Positions 1 to 9,750 of a stretch of 64,000 bases of DNA are shown one piece after another. Positions within the stretch are counted from its first letter, which is position 1, and each line of letters starts with the position of its first letter. The DNA is from Liolophura sinensis. Its lineage: Eukaryota; Mollusca; Polyplacophora; Chitonida; Chitonidae. A model generated the notes under the pieces. That model searched no databases and was not told where the DNA came from. It saw nothing but the letters and a program-made list of their open reading frames with translations. The stretch lies in assembly GCF_032854445.1 (NCBI RefSeq), contig NC_088302.1, positions 494,001-558,000 of the forward strand, in the 5' to 3' direction. A program made the translations under genes and the position numbers.

Positions 1-1
1 A

Positions 2-81
2 GGATGCCATGTTTGTGGAGCTTTAGAACACAAGAGGAGAGACTGTCCAAATAAAAGTCATATTTGCAGAAAGATTCAAAA
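2..81 (+). CDS. CCHC zinc-knuckle protein, penultimate exon (partial)
   Basis: Frame 2 reads GCHVCGALEHKRRDCPN followed by basic residues. This is a CCHC zinc knuckle with spacing C-x2-C-x4-H-x4-C, a fold that usually binds single-stranded RNA or DNA. The exon ends with two leftover bases at a GTAAGT donor (82-87) and continues off the left edge. The G-C-x2-C-G-x2-E-H-x3-D-C-P pattern resembles the last knuckle of ZCCHC9 as I recall it, but only this fragment is visible, so the name is a guess. The gene is convergent with the large minus-strand ASH1L gene. Confidence 0.65.
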
Positions 82-324
82 GTAAGTCTTCTTCATTTTA
101 CTGAATAAAGTTTTGGCTTAGTATGGTTCAGATGTCTGCCTGTGTATCGATGTTTTAAATAGCAGACAAAAGCTGTCTAGAAACTGCTTAATGGCCAGAA
201 ATTTTGGAGACCTTTGTCTCGGTCAGTCTTTCACTTTTCATCAGAAACTACTGAGAGAAAAAAATCAGAGCAATCTGTCATATTTATGTCTTCTCAATCT
301 CAAATCACTTTCTCTTTGTTTCAG

Positions 325-376
325 ACGACTAGGAGAAAAAATGCCACGCAAAATCAGAAAGAGTCGCCGGAAATAA
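325..376 (+). CDS. CCHC zinc-knuckle protein, last coding exon
   Basis: A pyrimidine-rich tract ending in TTTGTTTCAG (315-324) precedes this exon. Its first base completes the AA left by the upstream exon, giving Lys. It then encodes RLGEKMPRKIRKSRRK and stops at TAA (374-376). The strongly basic tail looks like a nuclear or nucleolar localisation signal (inference). The ATG at 191 in the same frame lies in the intron, so a separate 61-residue gene there is not supported. Confidence 0.6.
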
Positions 377-377
377 A
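372..377 (+). terminator. Possible poly(A) signal overlapping the stop codon
   Basis: AATAAA occurs here, and the TAA stop at 374-376 lies inside it. If it is used, the 3' UTR of the zinc-knuckle gene would be only a few tens of bases and would end just before the 59-bp array starts at about 427. A later signal cannot be excluded. Confidence 0.3.
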
Positions 378-426
378 GCAGCTTTTGTCTTGAGGAACAT
401 TGAAGTAGTTGTAGGATTTATTTACC

Positions 427-3163
427 ATGACACTAAACCACAGTTGTGCGTGTGTATACAACAGATATGATTTTTCTGTGAACTGTTGGACACTAAACCA
501 CAGGTGAGGATGTGTATACAACAGACATCGTTTTCTGTTAACAGTGGGACACTAAACCACAGGTGAGGACATGTATACAACAAACATGGTTTTCTGTTAA
601 CAGTGGGACACTAAACCACAGGTGAAGATGTGTATACAACAGACATGATTTTTCTGTGAAATGTTGGACACTAAACCACAGTTGAGGACGTGTATACAAC
701 AGACATGTTTTTCTGTTAACAGTGGGACACTAAGCCACGGGTGAGGATGTGTATACAACAGACATGGTTTTCTGTTAACAGTGGGACACTAAGCCACAGG
801 TGAGGATGTGTATACAACAGACATGGTTTTCTGTTAACAGTGGGACACTAAACCACGGATGAGAACGTGTATACAACAGACATGTTTTTCTGTTAACAGT
901 GGGACACTAAGCCACAGGTGAGAACGTGTATACAACTGACATGGTTTTCTGTTAACAGTGGGACACTAAACCACAGGTGAAGACGTGTATACAACAGACA
1001 TGGTTTTCTGTTAACAGTGGGACACTAGACCACAAGTGAGGACGTGTATACAACAGACATGTTTTTCTGTGAACTGTTGGACACTAAACCACAGGTGAGG
1101 ACGTGTATACAACAGACATGGTTTTCTGTTAACAGTGGCCCACTAAACCACGGATGAGAACGTGTATACAACAGACATGGTTTCTGTTAACAGTAGGACA
1201 CTAAACCACGGATGAGAACGTGTATACAACAGACATGGTTTTCTGTTAACAGTGGCCCACTAAACCACGGATGAGAACGTGTATACAACAGACATGGTTT
1301 CTGTTAACAGTGGGACACTAAACCACGGATGAGAACGTGTATACAACAGACATGGTTTTCTGTTAACAGTGGCCCACTAAACCACGGATGAGAACGTGTA
1401 TACAACAGACATGGTTTCTGTTAACAGTAGGACACTAAACCACAGGTGAGGACGTGTATACAACAGACATCTTTTTCTGTGAACAGTGGGACACTAAACC
1501 ACAGGTGAGAACGTGTATACAACAGACATGGTTTTCTGTTAACAGTGTAACACTAAACCACGGATGAGAACGTGTATACAACAGACATGGTTTTCTGTTA
1601 ACAGTGGGACACTAAACCACAGGTGAGGACGTGTATACAACAGACATGGTTTTCTGTTAACAGTGGCCCACTAAACCACGGATGAGAACGTGTATACAAC
1701 AGACATGGTTTCTGTTAACAGTAGGACACTAAACCACGGATGAGAACGTGTATACAACAGACATGGTTTTCTGTTAACAGTGGCCCACTAAACCACGGAT
1801 GAGAACGTGTATACAACAGACATGGTTTCTGTTAACAGTGGGACACTAAACCACGGATGAGAACGTGTATACAACAGACATGGTTTTCTGTTAACAGTGG
1901 CCCACTAAACCACGGATGAGAACGTGTATACAACAGACATGGTTTCTGTTAACAGTAGGACACTAAACCACAGGTGAGGACGTGTATACAACAGACATCT
2001 TTTTCTGTGAACAGTGGGACACTAAACCACAGGTGAGAACGTGTATACAACAGACATGGTTTTCTGTTAACAGTGTAACACTAAACCACGGATGAGAACG
2101 TGTATACAACAGACATGGTTTTCTGTTAACAGTGGGACACTAAGCCACAGGTGAGGATGTGTATACAACAGACATGGTTTTCTGTTAACAGTGGGACACT
2201 AAACCACGGATGAGAACGTGTATACAACAGACATGGTTTTCTGTTAACAGTGGGACACTAAACTACAAGTGAGGACGTGTATACAACAGACATGGTTTTC
2301 TGTTAACAGTGGGACACTAAACCACGGATGAGAAAGTGTATACAACAGACATGGTTTTCTGTTAACAGTGGGACACTAAGCCACAGGTGAAAACGTGTAT
2401 ACAACAGACATGGTTTTCTGTTAACAGTGGGACACTAAACCACGGATGAGAACGTGTATACAACAGACATGTTTTTCTGTGAACAGTGGGACACTAAACC
2501 ACAGGTGAGGATGTGTATACAACAGACATGATTTTTCTGTGAGCAGTTGGACGCTAAACCACAGGTGAGGACGTGTATACAACAGACATGTTTTTCTGTG
2601 AACAGTGGGACACTAAACCACAGGTGAGAACGTGTATACAACAGACATGGTTTTCTGTTAACAGTGGGACACTAAACCACATGTGAGAACGTGTATACAA
2701 CAGACATGGTTTTCTGTTAACAGTGGGATACTAAACCACAGGTGAGGACATGTATACAACAGACATGTTTTTCTGTTAACAGTGGGACACTAAACCACAA
2801 GTGAGGACGTGTATACAACAGACATGTTTTTCTGTGAACTGTTGGACACTAAACCACAGGTGAGGATGTGTATACAACAGACATGATTTTTCTGTGAGCA
2901 GTTGGACACTAAACCACAGGTGAGGACGTGTATACAACAGACATGTTTTTCTGTGAACAGTGGGACACTAAACCACAGGTGAGAACGTGTATACAACAGA
3001 CATGGTTTTCTGTTAACAGTGGGACACTAAACCACAGGTGAAAACGTGTATGCAACAGGCATGGTTTTCTGTTAACAGTGGGACACTAAGCCACATGTGA
3101 GAACATGTATACAACAGACATGTTTTTCTGTGAACTGTTGGACACTAAACCACAGGTGAGGAC
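427..3163. repeat. 59-bp tandem array, about 46 copies
   Basis: The unit runs from GGACACTAAACCACAGGTGA through GTGTATACAACAGACATG to CTGTTAACAG. The last segment is a perfect 10-bp palindrome in many copies. Variants differ at a few sites (CACAGGTGAGG or CACGGATGAGA; CTGTTAACAG or CTGTGAACAG). Blocks beginning near 1139 and 1666 carry the same ordered series of variants, so a segment of about nine units (about 527 bp) was duplicated. Short minus-strand open frames in the array are by-products. Confidence 0.95.
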
Positions 3164-3370
3164 AGTGATAAACCATACAGTGGGTGGGTGACACTGGGTG
3201 GGTGGGTGACAGTACAGTGATAAACCACACCATGAGTGGGTGACAGTACAGTGATAAACCACACAGTGAATGGGTGACACAGCCACTGTGTGGTTGATCA
3301 CTGTACTGTCACCCACCCACTGTGTGGTTTATCACTGTACTGTCACCCACCCACTGTGTGGTTTATCACT
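3164..3370. repeat. Large inverted repeat built from short direct repeats
   Basis: The left arm (3164-3282) repeats CAGTGATAAACCACACAGTG-like units separated by GGGTGGGTGAC. The right arm (3283-3370) is their reverse complement, with CACTGTGTGGTTTATCACTG and GTCACCCACCCAC. The two arms nearly touch, so the DNA or an RNA copy could form a long hairpin. It abuts the end of the 59-bp array. Confidence 0.9.
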
Positions 3371-3964
3371 TATTTGTTTTGTCTATTATTCATCCATTTA
3401 AATCTATGTTGTGGCCCCACTGTATGTACTCTGCTCTGTCCACTATACCGTATTTCATTTACTCTAAAAACATTGTCTCTAAAAACATTGTCTCCTGTAC
3501 ATATATGCCGTGTTGTACAATTTCATTTATTCTTGGAAAGGGTTTAGGTAAAACTGAAATAATGAATCATCGCCTTGTATAGATTTGTTGGAGTTACCAC
3601 AATACTCTACTTTTGCAACAATGTGTAGCTTTCATTTTCGATGTCAGAATGAAGAAATTGTTGGTTAAAACTTTACAAACACTGGACAAGGTAACTGCAA
3701 TGCCCTTCTTACTTACGGACAAAATCCCAGATACATTGTATTAGCAGATGAGACTTTTTCAAATCATTCATTAAATGAAGGTAAATAGCAACATGGATCT
3801 GGTTGTTTACGTGTATTGTTATTGTTTTTCCTGTGTTGTCATTGAACAGAACTGGATATACAAGAATGGTTCCTTATTTGTTACACCTGTGTGTGTGTTT
3901 TTTTAAAGACTGTGCTTACAGATTTTGATTTCATTGGTATACTTGGTGTTGATTTTAGTTACTT
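3371..3964. other. Unique AT-rich intergenic sequence
   Basis: I see no gene, RNA or repeat here. Plus-strand open frames of 85-86 codons start inside the preceding inverted repeat, have no recognisable composition, and are not called. Confidence 0.5.
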
Positions 3965-4460
3965 TGTGGAAGTATACTGTGCAGTTCTGGAACAGAAAGC
4001 TCTAAGAACTGGACAAAACCATGCAATTCAGAACTCTTTAGTACAGCAAAGGGTTCCCAGAACTGGGCAGTACTGTGCAGTTCTGAACTCTGTAGTGCAA
4101 CTAAGGGTACCCAGAACTGGCCAGTACTGTACAGTTCTGAACACTACAGTACAGCTCAGAAGGGTTCTCAGAATACTGTGCAGAGCCGAACTCTGTAGTA
4201 CTGGACAGAAATTTCCAAGAACTATGTTATAGTTTGCAGTTCGGAGCTGTGTTGTACTTGACAGAAATTTCCTAGATCTGGGTAATACTGTGCAGTTTGG
4301 AACTCTGTACTACTGGACAAAAATTTCTAAATGATCAGCAGTATTGTGTAGTTATGAACTCCAAAAACTGAGGAGCTCTGCACGATTCTGAACTCGGCAG
4401 TACTCCCAAGAAGGTTCCAAAAATGAAACAGTACTGTACAGTAGTTTCTCAGTATTGTGT
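3965..4460. repeat. Degenerate repeat of about 54-60 bp
   Basis: Variants of CAGTACTGTGCAGTTCTGAA and CCCAGAACTGG recur roughly every 54-60 bp, about eight times, and are decayed towards both ends. The 113-codon plus-strand frame across it is a product of the repeat. Confidence 0.7.
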
Positions 4461-4504
4461 GGCAAATTCATCTGTGTACAAAATACTCAAAAGGTGTCAT
4501 GGTG

Positions 4505-4740
4505 GAGTGATGAACCTTGTGGTTCTGCATGATAAAGTAATGAACCTTGTGGTACTGCATGGTAGAGTAATGAACCTTGTGGTACTGCATGGTAGAGTAA
4601 TGAACCTTGTGGTACTGCATGGTAGAGTAATGAACCTTGTGGTACTGCATGGTAGAGTAATGAACCTTGTGGTACTGCATGGTAGAGTAATGAACCTTGT
4701 GGTACTGCATGGTAGAGTAATGAACCTTTTGGTACTTTGT
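4505..4740. repeat. 30-bp tandem array, about eight copies
   Basis: The unit GTAATGAACCTTGTGGTACT plus GCATGGTAGA is almost perfectly repeated. The exact 30-bp period keeps frames open on both strands and yields 10-residue peptide repeats. No start context, splice structure or homology supports translation. Confidence 0.95.
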
Positions 4741-4841
4741 GGCAGCTGCTTATTTCAAGATAAAAAAATGTGGTACAAGTTTTGTGGACCATATCGAGTA
4801 AGATATACTGAACAAAAAAAAAAGAAACTTCACATACAAAA

Positions 4842-5350
4842 TGTAGAGCTGGTTCTAGCAGCACTACAAAAGGTAGGACTGGTGCTAACAGCAGTTCAAG
4901 AGGAGCTGGCTCTAGGAGCTGCCCCAAAGGTAGAGCTGGCTCTAAAAGCAGAGGGAAGGGTAGAGCTGGTTCTTGGAGATGCCCCAAAGGAAGACCTGGC
5001 TCTAGCAGCAGCACAAAAGGTAGCGTTGGTTCTAGGAGTAGAGCTGGCTCTGGGAGCAGAGTAAAAGGCTGTGTTGGCACTAGCAGCACTACAAATGATA
5101 GAGGTGGCTTTAGCAACTGGTTCTTTGTGCAGTTCAAAAGGTAGAGATGGCTCCAAGAGCAGTTCAAAAGATAGAGCTCATTCTAGGAGCAGTTCAAATG
5201 GTAGAGCTCATGCTAGGAGCAGTACAAAAGGTAGAACTGGCTGTAGGAGCAGTACAAAAGGTAGAGCTGCCTCTAGGAGCAGTCCAAAAGGTAGAGCTGG
5301 GTCTGACAGCAGTACAAAAGAGACAAAGCCAGCCCTAAAGGAGAACAAAT
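4842..5350. repeat. Second 30-bp tandem array, about 17 copies
   Basis: The unit is close to GGTAGAGCTGGCTCTAGGAG plus CAGTACAAAA. It has the same 30-bp period as its neighbour at 4505-4740 but an unrelated sequence. Forward frames give either hydrophobic 10-mers or serine/arginine-rich 10-mers, and the minus strand gives leucine/proline repeats. I treat it as a minisatellite. Confidence 0.9.
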
Positions 5351-5721
5351 GGTAAAGCTGGCTGTAGGAGCAATACAAAGGGTATCAACTGCAACTTCAC
5401 TTTTTTTTTCAAAAGTAGCCACAACGGCCTTCATTGTGGAACCAATCCCACAGCAAACTGCTGCACACACAGTGTTATCTACATGTACCTGACAACTGCC
5501 GTCTTTGATCAAGCAGTATGTTGGCGGAACCCGACATGCATGTACTTTCCGCATGTGTAAACTTTTGATCAGCTGGTCACCCAATCACTTCTTACCAGTT
5601 GTAAAATTGAGATAACAAACCAGTAAAACACAAAATCAAAAAGCTTTCAACATGTGACGCTTTCAATTAATGGCAGAGTGAAATGAACACAAAAGCACTG
5701 ATATCTTTTCAATGTTGATAT

Positions 5722-5727
5722 TTTATT
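5722..5727 (-). terminator. Candidate distal poly(A) signal of ASH1L
   Basis: TTTATT on the plus strand is AATAAA on the minus strand. Use of this signal would give a 3' UTR of about 3.9 kb. There is no transcript evidence, so it is only a candidate. Confidence 0.25.
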
Positions 5728-6914
5728 TATATCAGCATATGCACAAAGTATCCTCTCATTTGCAAGGGATGTAACTCTGTACCTAAAGAATGGTGAGGTT
5801 TTAAAACAATACAATGGGATAATGATGATGGTGGGTGGAATACAAATACCTATGTTACCATGGCAACCTGTGCTGCAATAGCCAAGGCAGTTGCCAAAAG
5901 CATGAATGGAAAATGATATGGTACCCATATTTACCAATAGTTTTTAGTAAAATTCTTTTTCTAAGACACAAAAATATAGACCCACAAAGAATGGATCTTG
6001 TGAGGGGATGCCAACAGACAATTAAAATAATGCGGACAATCAAAAGCTGTGCGCTAAGTAGAGATATAAAAGTGTGTTCTATTGAGCAGGAAAAAGTAGA
6101 CATAGACAAAAAATAACAAGCTCTGACCACAGACGCTTCTGTGTGACACACAGATAGTAAAAGTATCCAGCAAATTGTATACTAAAGTGAATCCCCAATA
6201 AACCTGTGAACTATAAAAAAAACCCAAAATAAACAGAGGAAAACAACCATCACTAAAAGGACTTCCAAGCAATGAGTTCAACAACATATGCAGCACACGA
6301 ATACATTCTCAATTACAGTCAATAAGAGAAATTCATTCCTTCTTGAAAGATAAATGATCAATTCATTCGAAGAACTAAGATTTGTGAACTGTAAATGAGT
6401 ATATACATAGCGTCTTCCACAGGAGATATGCTCAAAAAATGTCCTCCAGTCTAAAACCATGGTTATACATGTATATACAATATGTACATATACAGGACAC
6501 ACTCCCAAAAGTGACGGACTACAGGGTTAAAACGGCAGGGAGAACCATTCTGAATGTACAAGGCCGAATAAAAACAAGATGCACAACTCGGCCAATAAAT
6601 ACAAGACACTGGCCAACATTTGGCTGGCACAAATACTTAAAAGGCAAAGAAAACTGTAACAATCTGCAAAATGCAAAAACAACACACAGAGCTAACATAC
6701 ACACACCACTACCTGAACAGACTCTAGAAAAAATGGCAAAATGCAAGTCTAAAAATGGTGATAATTATGAAAGCATGACTGGTACGGTCTGTCACAACAT
6801 CTGATGCAAAAAACAAAGGGGTGTCATTAAAATTTTAAATCCTAGACTCCAATGTCATCAGATCCATTCCAAATTCATCATGTACCATGCCCAAAACGAT
6901 TTATTCTTTTGCTA

Positions 6915-6917
<3 letters not shown>

Positions 6918-6963
<46 letters not shown>
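6918..6963. repeat. (AT)n microsatellite
   Basis: An uninterrupted AT dinucleotide run of about 46 bases is followed by AT/GT-rich sequence. Confidence 0.95.
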
Positions 6964-6970
<7 letters not shown>

Positions 6971-8529
6971 ATATTTATATATGATACACTGCTTAGATAG
7001 GTTTATGTGAATATATATAGATATATACAAGTACACGCCTATTCTAAAGAATTAAAGACTGAGTATTTGATACTCCTTGTTTCTGTTATAACTTAACTGG
7101 GGAAACGGCTTTTTTCAATCCATACCACATATCTGTACATTACAGATCTCCAGCACACATATGTACAGTCTTGTGAACTGTGTGTTTACACACTGGCTCA
7201 GCAAGCAAGCATCTACCAGCGACAACGCAGCCAATGCATGTATGTATAGATAGATATTATATAGATATACATAATTATATAAATGCAGACAACTGCACAG
7301 CAACAACAACAGCAGACGTCCTAACACATGTCCTTGGGACAAAAACATGGTCTGTAATATACATGTACTAGATATAAACTAGATGGGTAACTACATAGCT
7401 CAACAGCTAAGTCTGGGGAAGGGGGTCAATTGCATAGAGATGGAGAGAAAATATTTAACTTGGAGTGAAATGTACAGTAGATGTGCATACCTCCTGGGTA
7501 TAGCAGTTAAGTCTCCTGATAAAGACCTCAGAAACCAATGTCCAGAACATAGACATGCAGGCTGATTCTATCAGTATTTGTCATCACACATGAACACCCC
7601 TTAACAACAAGTGGTTCATTCCCAGTTCCAATAAGCTAGGTGTACACAAGACTACATAATTTTGCACATGAGGGTGAACATCTTTGCACTCATCCAGATT
7701 TGGCCTGTCACTACACACTGGATAAAACAGAAGTCAATGTTCTGGAAATAAATAACATGTACATGTACGGTTACAGTGAGTTGAACACTTGTGGGTAATT
7801 AATATCTCTTATCTTGGTGCTCTCAATGTACAAGTATGTGATTGTGTTCCATGGAGTCCAGGAAAGTCCATGGAGTCTGTGCCTATATCATACATGTACA
7901 CCACCATTTTCTGTATGTACATTTCAGTAGGAGGATGGGAGGTGACACCGATGTGACTGCAGCAGCTAGCAAGTGCTGTCCCCAAGATGCCTAAGGCCAA
8001 CTGACCATCACCTAGTGGACTACTGCACAAAACCACACCTGTCTGGTCTCACCTTTAAGAAGAATACAAGCACATACACAAACATAGCTGTATATTTATA
8101 CATATACAGTGCACTATACACTTTCATGCACCAACCATCTGCAGAATGATATCAGTCCTTAACTATACTAGTTAAAATATACAATCCTGGGCGACAATGA
8201 AATTTTGCTGCCTTTGTGATATTTCTTTGTGCAAGAGGCCAGGTGTGGTCTTGCTTGCCAGCCTGTCTACATAAGAACAGAAGTTACACAGTAGGTACTG
8301 GTATTAGTGTGTCAAGTCCTGATGCTATGACAAAAACAGATTTGTGCACTTTATCAGTCTTGCGACAAGTCCGAGGTGTGGTGTGTATCTTGTCCCATGC
8401 ATCAATAAGGGTGTGGTAAAGTCCAGTCGTACATTCAGTGGAATAAGGGTAGTGGGAAAATTGTATGTATACTGTAATCACCAATGTCCTGCATTACAGG
8501 GTCACCAGATCTAGTTGGTTATTCAGTGT

Positions 8530-9425
8530 TGGTCAAGTCCACAGTTGTTGGTTGTAAACCAGAGCTTACTGTAATGCACAGCTGCTGGTCGTAAACCAGA
8601 GCTCATTGAAGTCCACAGTTGTTGGTTGTAAACCGGAGCTTAATGTAGTCCACAGTTGTTGGTTGTAAACCTGAGCTTAATGTAGTCTACAGTTGCTGGT
8701 TATAAACCTAAGCTTAATGTAGTCGACAGTTGATGGTTATAAACCAGAGCTTACTGTAATGCACAGTTGCTGGTCGTAAACAAGAGCTTATTGAAGTCAA
8801 CAGCTGTTGGTTGTAAACCAGAGCTTACTGTAGTCCACAGTTGCTGGTCGTAAACCACAACTTAATGTAGTCGACATGTAATGTAGTGCACAGTTGATGG
8901 TTGTAAACCAGAGCTTACTATAGTCCACAGTAGGTTATTCAGAACCTAACAGAATCCACAGTTGGTTGTTCAGAGCTTACTGGAATCCACTGTTAATTAT
9001 AAACCAGAGCTTACAGAAGTCCACTGTTTGTTATCCAGTGCTTACCGGAGTCCACAGTGGGTCATCCAGGGCTTTCTGGAATCCTCAGTTGGTTATTCAG
9101 AGCTTACTGGAGTCCACAGTTTGTTATTGAAAGCTTAATGTAGTCCACAGTTTGTTATTCAGAGCTTACTGGAGTCCACAGTTTGTTATTCAGAGCTTAC
9201 TGGCTTATTCAGAAAATAATGTAGTCCACAGTTTGTTATTCAGAGCTTACTGGAGTCCACAGTTTGTTATTGAAAGCTTAATGTAGTCCACAGTTTGTTA
9301 TTCAGAGCTTACTGGAGTCCACAGTTTGTTATCCAGAACTTTCTGGAGTTCACATTTGGTCATCCAGATCTTAATGTAGTCCACAGTTTATTATCCAGAG
9401 CTTACTGGAGTCCACATTTGGCCAG
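8530..9425. repeat. Degenerate repeat of about 35 bp downstream of the ASH1L stop
   Basis: The segments CCAGAGCTTACTG, AGTCCACAGTT and GGTTGTAAACCAGAGC alternate about 25 times with many substitutions and length changes. The right half uses GTTATTCAGAGCTTACTGGA and the left half uses GTTGTAAACC. It starts about 180 bp beyond the ASH1L stop codon and so may be transcribed in the 3' UTR. Confidence 0.85.
9387..9392 (-). terminator. Candidate proximal poly(A) signal of ASH1L
   Basis: TTTATT on the plus strand is AATAAA on the minus strand, about 215 bases past the stop codon. It lies within the degenerate 35-bp repeat and may be a chance product of a repeat variant. Confidence 0.3.
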
Positions 9426-9606
9426 ACATGACCATGATAATGTTTTTTCTTTGGCTCTGACAGCATCCTTAAGTTAGCTGTATAATGAGTGAAAATACTA
9501 GCTCCTAGTGTTCACAAATGTTCAAAGATGAGTGAGTGGATGGATTTTGGCAAAGTTAGCTTATTCTAGCACTGTTCATAGATGTGGTTGGCCCAGGAGA
9601 GGCGTG

Positions 9607-9750
9607 TTAGAAGTGAGTCTGCGGTTTCTTGCGTGGTCGTTTTCCCGAGCCTTCTTCCAGCAGGTATGACAGGTCGACTCTCTGCTTCCCAGGAATTGTT
9701 CCCAACAAGCGCAACAAAATCTTGTTCAATCGATTCTTCTTTTCCTGACG
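9607..9750 (-). CDS. ASH1L: ASH1L exon 24: conserved C-terminus and stop
   Basis: A TTTGTTGACAG acceptor precedes CGTCAGG. The exon encodes [20 protein letters not shown], then [20 protein letters not shown] and KKPQTHF, and stops at TAA (9607-9609). Human ASH1L ends with RERLNQILLNLLEKIPGKN and [16 protein letters not shown], so this is the true end and not an alternative frame. The 83-codon frame called MIWKTKA in another register is a shadow. Confidence 0.95.
   Translation of the reverse strand, partial: RQEKKNRLNKILLRLLGTIPGKQRVDLSYLLEEGSGKRPRKKPQTHF

Larger units (their letters stand above)
5351..8529. other. Intergenic sequence and possible distal ASH1L 3' UTR
   Basis: No coding exon, tRNA or SINE is recognised. 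A dinucleotide tract lies at 6918-6963. If ASH1L transcripts use the distal poly(A) signal at 5722-5727, most of this stretch is transcribed as 3' UTR; otherwise it is spacer. Several open frames of 60-121 codons have no recognisable features. Confidence 0.4.

Noticed and set aside
191-376. Independent 61-codon plus-strand gene
   Set aside because: Its first half is intron. A strong donor at 82 and acceptor at 324 link only its end to the zinc-knuckle exon upstream.
4423-5355. Repeat proteins of 94-226 codons on both strands
   Set aside because: The 30-bp period guarantees open frames. There is no splice structure, start context or homology. I keep it only as a low-priority curiosity.
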